NCBI GenBank assembly: GCA_025642075.2
Contig: JAODUO010000563.1
Coordinates: 495,080 to 559,079 of the forward strand
Length of the DNA stretch: 64,000 nucleotides
Reading direction: 5' to 3'
Origin: Ridgeia piscesae
Lineage: Eukaryota; Annelida; Polychaeta; Sabellida; Siboglinidae
Below, piece by piece: positions 38,125-49,882 of this stretch. How positions within the stretch are numbered: position 1 is the first letter of the stretch; each line of letters opens with the position of its first letter. The notes under the pieces were generated by a model, which saw nothing but the letters and a program-made list of their open reading frames with translations, did no database searches and was not told the origin of the DNA. The position numbers were made by a program, and so were the translations under genes.

Positions 38125-40661
38125 AGCATCTTTAGTGGAATTTAACCCAAGGCAACATATCTGATTGACCGACAAGAGCCATGGTCTTTATGGCTGGTTG
38201 GATGTCTGTGTGATAATAAAATGATACAGGATACTAACAATTATGTTGATATGGAACATACGACAGCAAGAACTAAAGAAACAACGCCTGCATAATAAGG
38301 AAAATTGCCAATCTAGCAATAAATAAGGGGAGAATTAAAGACTTGGACACACTTAAGACAATGGGAGGCCCACACATCAGCTGATGCACTTGATGAGTAT
38401 CATATATAGATGAGGGAAACTAAGTATAACGTCTCTACATGGAGTTCGTTATGCTCATGACACATCTCTTTCTCTACCATAAAATAAGTGACATGTTTCA
38501 CCTATTAAAGGACTACTGGTTCAATACCAGATCAATAAGTATGTGGTCAATTTGATTCTGTATTTGAACAATATAACAATATAACTCTGAATGCAGTAGT
38601 TATTCTGGATTAATTTAGCCAGACCATTGATGTCAGCTACTGTACATATATACCCGATATTAACCATTGTTAGTAATGACTCACTTTATACAGTATTAAC
38701 ATAAATTAAGCTAGCAATCTATCACTAATCTGTTTATATACCATGTTTGTTGTATACAATTATAAGTCGTTTCTGATTATAAATGCATTAAATGTTTTAT
38801 GCTCATTTTCTAAATTATAATCATTTTGAAAAACATTTCCAGGCAACATACCTTTTAGAGGGGCCTTGGTTTCAAGGGGTATGTAAATTTTTTTTACATG
38901 GGGGTTAGCATCGACCAGATGACGAACGACGGCTATTTCCCCAATCAGAAAGACCACCTCCATCTTTTGGAGGTGGTATCTAAATATATTTGCTCTAACA
39001 CCACCCCCTAAAATTACGGAAGTGTTTGAAACTTTGTTTTGAGGGACCACAGATTTGCTGTTTATTGCGATTTCTAAGATAAATATAATCAAAACACGTC
39101 ATGAATCATGACATCAGAAGGATCTGATGTTCCAGCGATACAAACTATGGCTATGTCAACGTAAAAAAATATTTCTCTACTATATCCAACCAAACAATCG
39201 CTAGATTCTTTTGAAATCATCCGGACAAAAAAAATTCTAGTAAGTATAAAACCTAATTACCATGGCACAAAGACCTCCGTAGCGCGGACAAAAATCGGAT
39301 ATGAACCAGTTTCAATGCAGACAGATAGCATTGTGTCCGACAGACGAAGAACCATTCGGTTGAACAAAAGCAACAGTTACGCCAGAGCTGTGTACTAAGA
39401 TGTGATCGTCACGTGCCATTGGCGCCATGGGAGGCCGTACAAAAGCGTCCTTGTGATTTCCTCAGGTTTTGACATGATTTTATTTGAGTATTTTTACGTC
39501 GTGACGACGCTGGTGTGGTTACATTCACGGGTGCCGTTTCACAAGTAATGGGCTTGACCCTATTGATGAACATCAGTCGAATGTCAGTATTTACGAAATT
39601 TGGTATGTGGTCTTTTAAACCATCACAAATACTTATCATGTGGAGCATTTAGAAAATTCGTGATTTCTGCCAATTGTTTAAAGATGTTGGCCCCAAACAT
39701 TCTGTAGACACTATAATAAAACATAAAGAGTGTTTAAAATCAACTGTAAGCGAGAATGCTGCCTGACACCTGCAAGGTGAATCTTTTCCTAATGCATTTC
39801 GTTTTTGTCGCAGATAGATAATTTGAGGTCAGAACGTCAACAAAGTATACCCTTTACATGTCCATCCGCCAATGTTTATAGCTAGACGGACCGTATTGCT
39901 GTCTCATAGCTGGGGTGAACCCTTTCCCTCGTGCTACAAAACAGCCATCAGGCCTGCTGTAAGCAGGTTGTCCTAACAAATAGTTACATGTAAAAAAACG
40001 CGCGAAAACATTGGTATATCACTTTTCTTTAGAATATAGGTAATGTGATTACATATCCATTATACATTGCTTGCAATTAATCCTCCACTATGAGGGTGAC
40101 TACGCAATTGTAATCAATGTCCGTAATTAACGTGAAACCATCGGGTCTCTCCACAAGCGGAGACAAGCCAGGTAACAACATTTATCAAGATTTAACAACA
40201 TGGCCTCTAAACGCCCGTATCAGATACATATATGTAAATATTACTCTTAATCACATTCACTTGGCCAGCATCTACATATCAAAAGATCATTGATTTCGTG
40301 TAATTTCTAGTATCTGATCTACACTGTTCTTTCACTGATGCTACGTTCTGCACTGCCGTTGTCCAATCCACGTTGAGAAAATTGTTATCAATATCTGCCA
40401 TTTTGTAGCATTTTAATTGATCAATCTCTTCGCAAGTAATGGCACCCACGCCGTTCCGATCATCCGTAAATGGTTACAGCGCGACCTTTCGTCCGTGTGA
40501 ACATTAGCTGTACTAGTAGATATCTGTTGTCAGACATGCCTCCCTCGTCAAGCGAGATAAGTAGTGGAAACAGATGACACTGTCAAACCTTGTGAGAATT
40601 TACTGTCATACCTTGTGGGAAGTTTTTTCAGTTGTATCCGCATTTGTTTCTTGCTACACAG

Positions 40662-40662
<1 letters not shown>
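38125..40662. other. Non-coding; hairpin at 38953-38977
   Basis: No recognised gene. A 9-bp perfect hairpin, ACCACCTCC around a 7-nt loop, lies at 38953-38977 within a minus-strand open frame (38760-39092) that has no recognisable family. Confidence 0.5.
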
Positions 40663-40724
<62 letters not shown>

Positions 40725-40739
40725 TGTGTGTGTGTGTGG

Positions 40740-40821
<82 letters not shown>
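40663..40821. repeat. (GT)n followed by (GCGT)n
   Basis: (GT)n with two GGTG interruptions to about 40738, then about 20 GTGC tetranucleotides to 40821. The tetranucleotide part mirrors the ACGC arrays at 18.7 kb in reverse complement. Confidence 0.97.
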
Positions 40822-40822
<1 letters not shown>

Positions 40823-41859
40823 ATTTGAATATCAAATAAGAGGATAAAAGTGTTGTTTTTGACTAAATTTACCTCAACCAGCAAAATGTGTCATTGTGTA
40901 TGTAGAACGCCAACTGCTGCCTGTCACTGGGTCAAAGTCAGCTACAGGACCTTGGTCACCATACGGCTGGTTACGTCACACGGTCACGTTGGCCTTCGTG
41001 TGAAGATAACTATCTCGAGGTGAAGGCGACAGAGATAGGTAACATTAATGACGTACACACCAACAGTTGACTTTAGATAAAGGGCTAACATGCTATGCAC
41101 AAATGAAACACGATGTCGACCCCTGAACATGTTCTCATTGTGACAAATGCAGCATTTGGCCAACGTCACCTGTGTATTGACGGGGAAGGGGGTCTAGTGG
41201 TGAGAGGAGATGGAGGTCCGATTCGTAAACCTGCCACCGTTTCGAAACTGTATGACAATTTCGTTCACCCCACGTTGCCTGTGTCTTCTACAAGAGACGC
41301 CGAAGCCGTTGTTGGGTTCTTCGCGATGTCAACATAAAAAAGATAATAATAGATACCACACAGGTACAACACGTCGTTGTCTAGCAAATGTCTATAGAGA
41401 CGCATTTCTGTGAAAATAAAAAAACACTTCCCAGTATTATCCACACACGGCGCTGTTTGTTGTTGAGAGACACGTCAAGTGAAAGGAACCACACCTGGAT
41501 GACAGGTAATGCAGTGCGAGTTACGATAAAGGGTGTTGTTTGGAAACTGTTCGCCTCTGTTTTTGCGGTGTCATATCAATGTCACGTCTTGCGTTTACAG
41601 CACTGTTGTCACGAAGCATTAAAACGGTCGAACCCCACAGGTGACTCACAGATGCTTTGTGACAGTGCGACAAACCATCACTGTTCCTTCCTGTTCCCTT
41701 TAAGGGGGCGAACAAGTGTCGTTTTCAAGCACGACACGACAAGATTTGTCTCTTTTTACTAATGGCGTTGGGATCCATGTTATGCTAACATTATATTTCC
41801 TTACCTCGTCAGTGCTGAGTCACCACCATCTCTACAAGTCCTGTATTTCACTGTATCCG
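40822..41859. other. Non-coding; unrecognised open frame 41113-41337
   Basis: A 74-residue frame at 41113-41337 (plus) is not low-complexity and starts at ATG with MSTPEHVLIVTNAAF, but no family could be named and no splice sites stand out. The remainder shows nothing. Confidence 0.4.
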
Positions 41860-42134
41860 CCAGTCCTACCTCTCTCCGTCTCCATTAGTCCTACCTCTCT
41901 CTGTCTCCACCAGTCCTACCTCTCTCCGTCTCCATTAGTCCTACCTCTCTCTCTGTCTCCATCAGTCCTACCTCTCTCTCTGTCTCCACCAGTCCTACCT
42001 CTCTCTGTCTCCACCAGTCCTACCTCTCTCTGTCTCCACCAGTCCTACCTCTCTCTCTGTCTCCATCAGTCCTACCTCTCTCTCTCTCTCTGTCTCCACC
42101 AGTCCTACCTCTCTCTCTGTCTCCACCAGTCCTA

Positions 42135-42165
<31 letters not shown>

Positions 42166-43863
42166 CACCAGTCCTACCTCTCTCTCTGTCTCCATCAGTC
42201 CTACCTCTCTCTGTCTCCACCAGTCCTACCTCTCTCTGTCTCCATCAGTCCTACCTCTCTCTCTGTCTCCATCAGTCCTACCTCTCTCTGTCTCCACCAG
42301 TCCTACCTCTCTCTGTCTCCATCAGTCCTACCTCTCTCTCTGTCTCCATCAGTCCTACCTCTCTCTGTCTCCACCAGTCCTACCTCTCTGTGTCTCCATC
42401 AGTCCTACCTCTCTCTCTGTCTCCATCAGTCCTACCTCTCTCTGTCTCCACCTGTCCTACCTCTCTCTGTCTCCATCAGTCCTACCTCTCTCTGTCTCCA
42501 TCAGTCCTACCTCTCTCTGTCTCCACCAGTCCTACCTCTCTCTGTCTCCATCAGTCCTACCTCTCTCTCTGTCTCCATCAGTCCTACCTCTCTCTCTGTC
42601 TCCACCAGTCCTACCTCTCTGTGTCTCCATCAGTCCTACCTCTCTCTCTGTCTCCATCAGTCCTACCTCTCTCTGTCTCCACCAGTCCTACCTCTCTCTG
42701 TCTCCATCAGTCCTACCTCTCTCTCTGTCTCCATCAGTCCTACCTCTCTCTGTCTCCACCAGTCCTACCTCTCTGTGTCTCCATCAGTCCTACCTCTCTC
42801 TCTGTCTCCATCAGTCCTACCTCTCTCTGTCTCCACCAGTCCTACCTCTCTCTGTCTCCATCAGTCCTACCTCTCTCTCTGTCTCCATCAGTCCTACCTC
42901 TCTCTGTCTCCACCAGTCCTACATCTCTGTCTCCAACAGTCCTACCTTTCTCTGTCTCCAACAGTCCTACCTCTCTCTGTCTCCATCAGTCCTACTTCTC
43001 TCTGTCTCCACCAGTCCTACCTCTATCTGTCTCCAACAGTCCTACCTCTCTCTGTCTCCATCAGTCCTACCTCTCTCTGCCTCCATCAGTACTATCTCTC
43101 TGTCTCCAACAGTCCTCCCTCTCTCTGTCTCCAACAGCCCTACCTCTCTCTGTCTCCAACAGTCCTACCTCTCTCTGTTCCAACAGTCCTACCTCTCTAT
43201 GTCTCCACCAGTCCTACCTCTCTCTGTCTCCAACAGTCCTACCTCTCTATGTCTCCAACAGTCCTACCTCTCTCTGTCTCCAACAGTCCTACCTCTCTCT
43301 GTCTCCAACAGTCCTACCTCTCTATGTCTCCAACAGTCCTACCTCTCTCTGTCTCCAACATTCCTACCTCTCTCTGTCTCCATCAGTCCTACTTCTCTCT
43401 GTCTCCACCAGTCCTACCTCTATCTGTCTCCAACAGTCCTACCTCTCTCTGCCTCCATCAGTACTATCTCTCTGTCTCCAACAGTCCTCCCTCTCTCTGT
43501 CTCCAACAGTCCTACCTCTCTCTGTCTCCAACAGTCCTACCTCTCTCGGTCTCCAACAGTCCTACCTCTCTCTGTCTCCAACAGTCCTACCTCTCTATGT
43601 CTCCAACAGTCCTACCTCTCTGTCTCCAAACCAGTCCTACCTCTCTCTGTCTCCAACAGTCCTACCTCTCTCTGTCTCCAACAGTCCTACCTCTCTATGT
43701 CTCCACCAGTCCTACATCTCTCTGTCTCCAACAGTCCTACCTCTCTCAGTCTCCAACAGTCTTACCTCTCTATGTCTCCAACAGTCCTACCTCTCTCTGT
43801 CTCCAACAGTCCTACCTCTCTCTGTCTCCACCAGTCCTACCTCTCTCAGTCTCCATCAGTCCA
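41860..43863. repeat. Approximately 80-copy 25-bp pyrimidine-rich minisatellite
   Basis: The basic unit is CAGTCCTACCTCTCTCTGTCTCCAC split as CAGTCCTACC, TCTCTCTGTC, TCCAC, with frequent 27-bp variants (extra TC). Position-specific variants zone the array: CCACC/CCATC before the CAGTC in the left half (to about 42915) and CCAAC in the right half. Larger blocks recur, including one with CCTACCTCTATCTG and CATCAGTACTATC at about 43010 and again about 390 bp later. All three plus frames stay open for hundreds of codons because no phase of the unit contains a stop; the 880-residue frame is therefore not credible as a gene. Confidence 0.97.
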
Positions 43864-43958
43864 ACCTCTCTCTGTCTCTGTCTCTGTCTCTGTCTCTGTC
43901 TCTGTCTCTGTCTCTGTCTCTGTCTCTGTCTCTGTCTCTGTCTCTGTCTCTGTCTCTG

Positions 43959-43992
<34 letters not shown>

Positions 43993-44263
43993 CCTCCCTC
44001 CCTCCCTCCCTCCTCCTCTCCCTCCCTCCCTCCCTCCTCTCTCTCTCTCTCTTTCTCTATATGCCTCTGTTTGTCTGTCTGTCTGTTGTCTGTCTCCCTC
44101 TCTCTCGGTCTCCCTCTCCCTCTCCTTCTCGTTCTCTCTATCTCCGTCCCTCCGTCCCTCCGTCCCTCCGTCCCTCCGTCCCTCCGTCCCTCCGTCCCTC
44201 CGTCCCTCCGTCCCTCCGTCCCTCCATCCCGCCATCCCGCCATCCCTCCCTACCTATCTTTCT

Positions 44264-44290
<27 letters not shown>
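43864..44290. repeat. Pyrimidine tract: (TCTCTG)n, (CCCT)n, (CCGTCCCT)n
   Basis: About 18 TCTCTG units (43870-43978) continue from the minisatellite. CCCT/TCTC runs follow, then about ten copies of the octamer CCGTCCCT (44144-44224), CCATCCCG variants and a final CT run. The plus strand is almost entirely pyrimidine for over 400 bp. Confidence 0.95.
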
Positions 44291-44294
<4 letters not shown>

Positions 44295-46265
44295 TGCCTC
44301 TCTTATTTGTTTTATATGCCTCCACGACGTTTCCATTCCAAACCTCCAAACTTATTAATTGTCTCCCTTTTTCCGTCAGTCTTCCATACATTGTCTTCTC
44401 AAGACAAAAATGTAAAAAATTATCAAATTAAAATGAAGTCATGAGTAGATAAAATTCGTATTGTTTCCAACGTCTCATTATAATGTTGTTATTATTGTCA
44501 GAAAATGGGTCATGTTAGTTATATGTGCCTGTTATGATGGACAATTGTGATTGTTAGTGAATGCAGAGAACTACACAAAATCGTTGGTGTCGAAGAGTGT
44601 GATATATCAAAAAGGATGGAATTCGTTCCCAATCTAATTTCTGATGACCTACACTACGGTATCAAATGGAAGCAACTGACATTATTATCTTGAAAATGTA
44701 ATATAGCGTATTGGCTTCATGCATATTCTAGGTTTTTTTTAGCAAGGATATCCGAGTTATAATCGATGTCGACGACACGATCAACACTAATCAGTGATGA
44801 CGTACACGCGCATTACGACATCAAGTGTTGTTGTCAGAAGCGAGCCTCGTAGTGCACTGGAGCCGTAAACGCGATTACGTAAGAATTGTACTTTCTGCAC
44901 TTGCGACTCTCGCGTCATCAAACCGGCTTATAGACTGACAGTTTGGTTTTTGTGTGTGTTTCTGCATTTCGGTCGACCTCGATTCGAGAAACGAACAACG
45001 GCAAACTGAATGCAAACGTGTTGTCTAAACTAAAGCAGCGCTTTAAATAGATACTTAAGATATATTGAGACGAGAGACCAGGTCTCACTGATGACGTAAT
45101 GTTTATGTGTCATAACACTCGTCTACCAGGTGCACATGTCGAAGCGGTGACATTTAGTCAACCGGATTCACCAATATCGCTTCGCTGTATAAAATGCATT
45201 GATTTTATCAAGGGTGTAGAAACTGCACCGACTCACGTATTATAATTTTCATCTTGGCCCAGCTGTTTATTAAAACATTATGGTGAATGGTATTGATAGA
45301 CCTCAACTTATACGAGTCACAAATAGGTGCAAAAGACCGACAGGGCTGGAAGCAGATTAGGCGATTATCATCAGAGGCGCTCCAACAGCCCCACACGGTT
45401 ACGGTTTACAGGTGTACTATTGGAGAAGACGCTAGTTATAACTACCATCGCAATGTATTGTGTCCGTGAAAACGTCGCAAATTTTCAGATTGGGGGAGCA
45501 AATAAACCATTGAAATCTACCCTCGCTGTGTCAACGTTAAATCATTTGAACGTCGCCGCAAAAAATCTTGCCATTATTGGGTAAAAAAAAGTTTTCAATA
45601 ACCATCCATTGGTGGCAAACCAATGACAAACCCTCATTAGCCCAATAGAGGTTTCTGCAGCCGTCCCTGGGGCTGTGAGTTTTACTGGCTGGCCAAGTTG
45701 CTGCAGAAACACGCAGACACGTCCGTCTGCGGTCTCCCGTACTCCCGTCAGTCGATCTGCAGGTGGTATACACCACGCCTGTACGTAAACTGTCAAAACC
45801 ATCGTGGTCTCTGGCAATACTAGCATGTTGGTTGAATAGCCACCAGACAGATCCCTTGAGAGGTAAAAAATAACTCCAAGGCTTGTCTGCGTCGTTTCGA
45901 TCAGATTACGTCCAGACGGTTGCGGCACAGAGGGTGACAAGAAGAGTTCAGGTGCCTGGGCATTTGTGATCGCGATGCAAGATGGCGGCTCGGCGCAGCG
46001 GGTGAAGCCATTAGTGAAGATGGCCGATAAAGCCGGTTGTCACTCGTAAAAAAACTACGCGATGAATTCAGCACCAATCGATCCATTCGTAAAAGGAAAT
46101 ATTAGCGTATCTTTGTGAAACGAAATATCCACGAACACGTTGACACGAAATTAGTTGGAATATGAGGACGTGAAGCAGAGGCCTAATAGTTGCGTAGTGG
46201 TTTATTTGCAATGCTTTCCCAAGCAGGTGTAGGTGCTATTTCGCATCAGATCTATGTGTAGATGG
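44291..46265. other. Non-coding; possible start context at 45986
   Basis: No supported exon. CpG density rises after 44750. Around 45978-46028 there are ATG codons in good context (AAGATGGCGG) followed by a possible donor (GCGG|GTGAAG), but no homology supports a first exon. Confidence 0.4.
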
Positions 46266-46345
46266 ACCACGGTTGGACTCTCGATAAGCCACTGGCTTCC
46301 TAGTCCACATGCCGTCTGGACGGAGTGGCTGTTGACGGCAATCGT
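46266..46345 (+). mobile_element. Diverged 3' end of the copy-1 retrotransposon family
   Basis: GGTTGGACTCTCGATAAGCC (46271-46290) is identical to the 3' UTR of the copies at 35 and 55 kb. It is followed by TGGCTTCCTAGTCCAC and TGCC, then the order diverges but ends with GGCAATC as in the others. The stem bases TGCCGTC (46310-46316) and GACGGCA (46334-46340) pair perfectly. This is either an extremely 5'-truncated member of a sister subfamily or a SINE-like passenger sharing the tail. No RNA polymerase III boxes were seen upstream. Confidence 0.7.
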
Positions 46346-46589
46346 CCTCCTGTCCTAAAGTGATCGTAATTGCGAGGTGGCCGTATAATCGAGGTGACTT
46401 TTGGGAGAGGGACGAGTGCATTGAATCCTTTTTTTATAGACTATCACCAAGTACCACATTCGAATTCGCACTGCGCCGAATTCGAGCAACTTACACAGCC
46501 GTACCCAAGGTAGGTTTACACGGTTTCTCTGGAATTGCACAAAACTGGTTTTGTCGCCACGCTTTCAGCCTGAGTAGCTTATCTCGCGT

Positions 46590-46870
46590 TAAGAAGACTT
46601 GTCTCCGGCCCCTGGGAGCAGCCGGCGGCGCCTGGTGTTGCGGCCGGGGCCAGGACACGAGGCGACGATTGCGTCAGCGTTGGTTTTTACGCGTTCATTG
46701 TTCGGCGTTGCGCGGGCGCGAGGAGAGGTTGCCGCCGGGCGGACACAACTGGTAAGTGGGCGGCCGAGGACCGACAGAACCACAGTCGCGGGCCGCGGTC
46801 GGGTGGAGGTGAAGCGGATGTCTGCGTAGGACACCGACTCGTCTTTGTTGTCGCCGCTAATGGCAGGTTG
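46590..46870 (+). promoter_or_regulatory. CpG island-like region with candidate first exon
   Basis: This is the most GC- and CpG-dense non-repetitive stretch in the window (GGCGGCG, GCGGCCG, GCGCGGGCGCG). A strong donor, CAACTG|GTAAGT, places a possible plus-strand exon end at 46751. No coding homology was recognised, so it may be a 5' UTR exon of a gene whose other exons were not found. Confidence 0.35.
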
Positions 46871-47734
46871 CGGCTTGACCCGAGGACGGAGGAGTTATAA
46901 TGAAGAAATGATTCACCGATCGCAGGAATAACGGCAAACGAATAGGTTGATATAATGCAAACTTTTTACGGGGTGCACCAGCCCACTCCGATATGACTTA
47001 ATACAAAGTATATAATATTAGAGTTTTCAATTTTAGGGTAAACTAATTTTGTTTTGGTTCATTTCCACGTGAAACAGTGTTTGGGTTGTAGACGCGGTTG
47101 GATTAAAATTTGATTTTTTTAGGCGTGAAATGTTTGTTTCGCGGTAGTTGTTGGCACTAAATCGGAAAACCACGAAGAAAAAGCGTGATCCGTGCATCCA
47201 TAATGTTATATATAACTAACTGTTATCGATACAGTTTTATCGAAGGTTCACGCACGGCGCAAAAGTGGCTAGACTTGACAATACACTAAATGATAAGAAC
47301 AGGACTAGAGGTCAGACACGGAAACCAACGGTACTTGCTGATTATCGTCTGGTACAATCACATCCGATTAACTAACATCACGCACATCTACAACAAATGT
47401 CATTTCATAGATACACTGAGGATCTCGCGTGTAATTAATTCGGAGCTGTTTCTATCAGGCGATCAACTATGCATGTGTCTATTGCACAGCAGCGCGGAAT
47501 GAATACTACAAATGGTACTTTACTATTCAGTCAATGTGTTGTCACGCCTCGACAGCCGGTAGATATTCGCATGAAGTTGTTGGAAATAGACGCAATTGCA
47601 CGAACACCAAATATAATTGCTTGTTGTTTTAGTTGCATAGATTGTCTTGCTTGAGTATTCGGTCAGATAAATGGGTTGGTGGCATGATAAACATCCAACA
47701 TGCTACCGTAGAAAGAGGTCAGGAAGCAAAGCAA
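46871..47734. other. Non-coding, nothing recognised
   Basis: AT-rich sequence downstream of the CpG island. No exon or element recognised. Confidence 0.5.
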
Positions 47735-48001
47735 CCCGCCCGCCCGCCCGCCCGCCCGCCCGCCCGCCCGCCCGCCCGCCCGCCCGCCCGCCCGCCCGCC
47801 CGCCCGTCCGTCCGTCCGTCCGCCCACGAACGAACGAACGAACGAGCGAGCGAGCGAGCGAGCGAGCGAGCGAGCGAACGAACGAACGAACGAACGAACG
47901 AACGAACGAACGAACGAACGAACGAACGAACGAACGAACGAACGAACGAACGAACGAACGAACGAACGAACGAACGAACGAACGAACGAACGAACGAACG
48001 A
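47735..48001. repeat. Compound tetranucleotide array (CCCG)n-(TCCG)n-(CGAA/CGAG)n
   Basis: About 18 CCCG units (47735-47806), four TCCG units, a short break, then CGAA, nine or so CGAG and about 30 CGAA units to 48001. A CpG occurs every four bases over about 260 bp. The long frames on both strands are artefacts. Confidence 0.97.
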
Positions 48002-48660
48002 ATAAACACCACATCGAGTCAATGAGTCTGCGAGTCGGTAAATAATCCCTGTAGCTAGACGACCAGTTGGCCGCACGGTGAACTACAAAGACGACTATCA
48101 TAAAAAGGTCGTGGCTGTGGCAGAGACGATACAATCTTTGACCACCTATTTGTCTGGCGAAGTGACCGCTGCTCGGTGCACTTTTTACGTCTCCAGTCGA
48201 CAGAAGGATAGGTCCAGTCATAGGTGTATTTATTGCCGTGTGTTTATTGATTGCATTAAGTGCTGTGGTTGCATGGCGCACGCCATTAGATAAGACCAGT
48301 CTGGTGTATTCACGTCAGTTCAACGGGGTACTCAGAAGCGACACACGCCGTGACACATGTGACACGTACAGGTGACACTGTGGACACTCTCATAGAACAA
48401 CGGTGGTCTACATTCCACGTAATCCAGGCACATCCGTGGTCAGGACCTTACGTGGTCACACTACGTTATTTAGTGACAACAAGTGTTGTTTGTGTGTGTG
48501 CCACAGCGCCAGTGGTTAGAACACAGCATGGACGCCCAGGTGTGCCGGCTCCTGACACTTGGTCACTTGCAGTCAGTCACTCTGTGTCTTCCTACACTAA
48601 ACTAAAATCCATTGTGCCTGGAATCCTGTGGCGATGTCGCGCTTATATTTTTTCGGTCGT
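48002..48660. other. Non-coding, nothing recognised
   Basis: No exon or element recognised. The open frames at 48078-48293 and 48350-48700 lack domain features. Confidence 0.5.
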
Positions 48661-49083
48661 TAAAAACGTTCCGATTGACGTTTCTGCGCATGCGCAATAA
48701 ATGTAAAATCATCACTGTGCAGCGAAACAACAAAGCATTTTCGGTATAAACGTCACGCGCTGTTCGTTAACTCTCCTGTGATGATTACTGTGAAGAGTTT
48801 CTTGAAATGTCGTTCAATGCAATAAAATATTACGTTTTTTTATTTTATAAATCATTGTCACGGATTATGGCGCACTACTATCACGTGATTTACGCGTGCT
48901 ATCAAAATGTGCCTCAAAACTTGTTTGCCTCGTGTTAATTTGCGACAAATAACTTTTCTGAGAGGTTATATACACCCTAACGAACAACCCGTAGTATTTA
49001 TACCATAAATGCTTTGTCTTTTCGCTGCACATTGATGATTTACATATATCGCGCATGCGCAGAAACGTCAATCGGAACGTTTA
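48661..49083. mobile_element. MITE with ~90-bp terminal inverted repeats
   Basis: The 423-bp element has left and right ends that are inverted copies over about 90 bp. Both read from outside in as ACGTTCCGATTGACG, TTTCTGCGCATGCGC, ATGTAAA-TCATCA, TGTGCAGCGAAA and AAAGCATTT. TTA occurs at both edges (48660-48662, 49081-49083), compatible with a 3-bp target duplication. It has no coding capacity. Each TIR holds the palindrome GCGCATGCGC, which matches the NRF1 core consensus. A diverged, right-truncated relative lies at 59553-59827. Confidence 0.88.
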
Positions 49084-49499
49084 GCACGCCGGGAAAATGT
49101 AAACGCTACAGCGGACGGGAATGAAAACAGCTGCCGCCTTCGTCTCGCCAACTGTAGATAGAAAAGGAAACTCAAAACATAAAACACACATACGACACAT
49201 TAGTTTTTTGTAGTTGAATGTCACAAGAGACACACACACCATACGTCACGTACCTATACGCTACATGTTTACGTAATGTGGTGAAACCTTCATCTTATGA
49301 AAAGAGGCACACGAATGTCAACATGATATCATGTAGGCCCAGTAGTTCATGTCATATGCACGCACGTTTCTTCGAATGAACGATACGCATCTCCTCTCTG
49401 TGTGAACCGATCATGGACGGGGTATCATCAAAGAGTATATAATCGTTTTCTCTGTAATTTCACACAAGATGATAGGGTTTAGCAACAGTAATCAGCGGA
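49084..49499. other. Non-coding, nothing recognised
   Basis: Spacer between the MITE and the 22-bp array. No gene or repeat recognised. Confidence 0.5.
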
Positions 49500-49882
49500 A
49501 GGGAAAATGAAGTGAAGGGGGGGAAAATATAGGCACGGGGGAAAATGTTTGCGACACGGGGGAAAATGTTGACAGGGGGGCAATTAGTTTTTCACGGGGA
49601 AAAAGGGGAAGTGGGACTTGGAACAACATGATGCTACGAAGTAGTGACAGTGGGGGAACAATGTAGTGACAGCGGGGGAACAATGTAGTGACAGCGGGGG
49701 AACAATGTAGTGACAGCGGGGGAACAATGTAGTGACAGCGGGGGAACAATGTAGTGACAGCGGGGGAACAATGTAGTGACAGCGGGGGAACAATGTAGTG
49801 ACAGCGGGGGAACAATGTAGTGACAGCGGGGGAACAATGTAGTGACAGCGGGGGAACAATGTAGTGACAGCGGGGGAACAAT
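49500..49882. repeat. 22-bp minisatellite (11 copies) with degenerate G-rich lead-in
   Basis: Eleven tandem 22-bp units made of GTAGTGACAG, CGGGGGAACA and AT occupy 49641-49882; only the first differs (TGGGGG). It is preceded by degenerate CGGGGGAAAATGTT-like repeats (49500-49620). Three units equal 66 bp, so minus-strand frames encode a 22-residue repeat; this is an artefact of a stop-free unit. There are no unique spacers, so it is not CRISPR-like. Confidence 0.97.

Noticed and set aside
38760..39092. 110-residue minus-strand frame
   Set aside because: No family resemblance, and it contains a perfect hairpin; nothing supports coding.
41716..44358. 880-residue serine/leucine-rich open frame (and overlapping 684- and 410-residue frames)
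   Set aside because: It lies entirely over a 25-bp pyrimidine-rich minisatellite; all three plus frames are open because the unit has no stop codon, and unit length is not a multiple of three.
47633..48281. RSFV- or NERT-repeat proteins on both strands
   Set aside because: Produced by CCCG/CGAA tetranucleotide arrays; 4-bp units give 12-bp periodic open frames.
49641..49882. CRISPR-like array
   Set aside because: Units are contiguous 22-bp repeats without unique spacers in a eukaryotic window.
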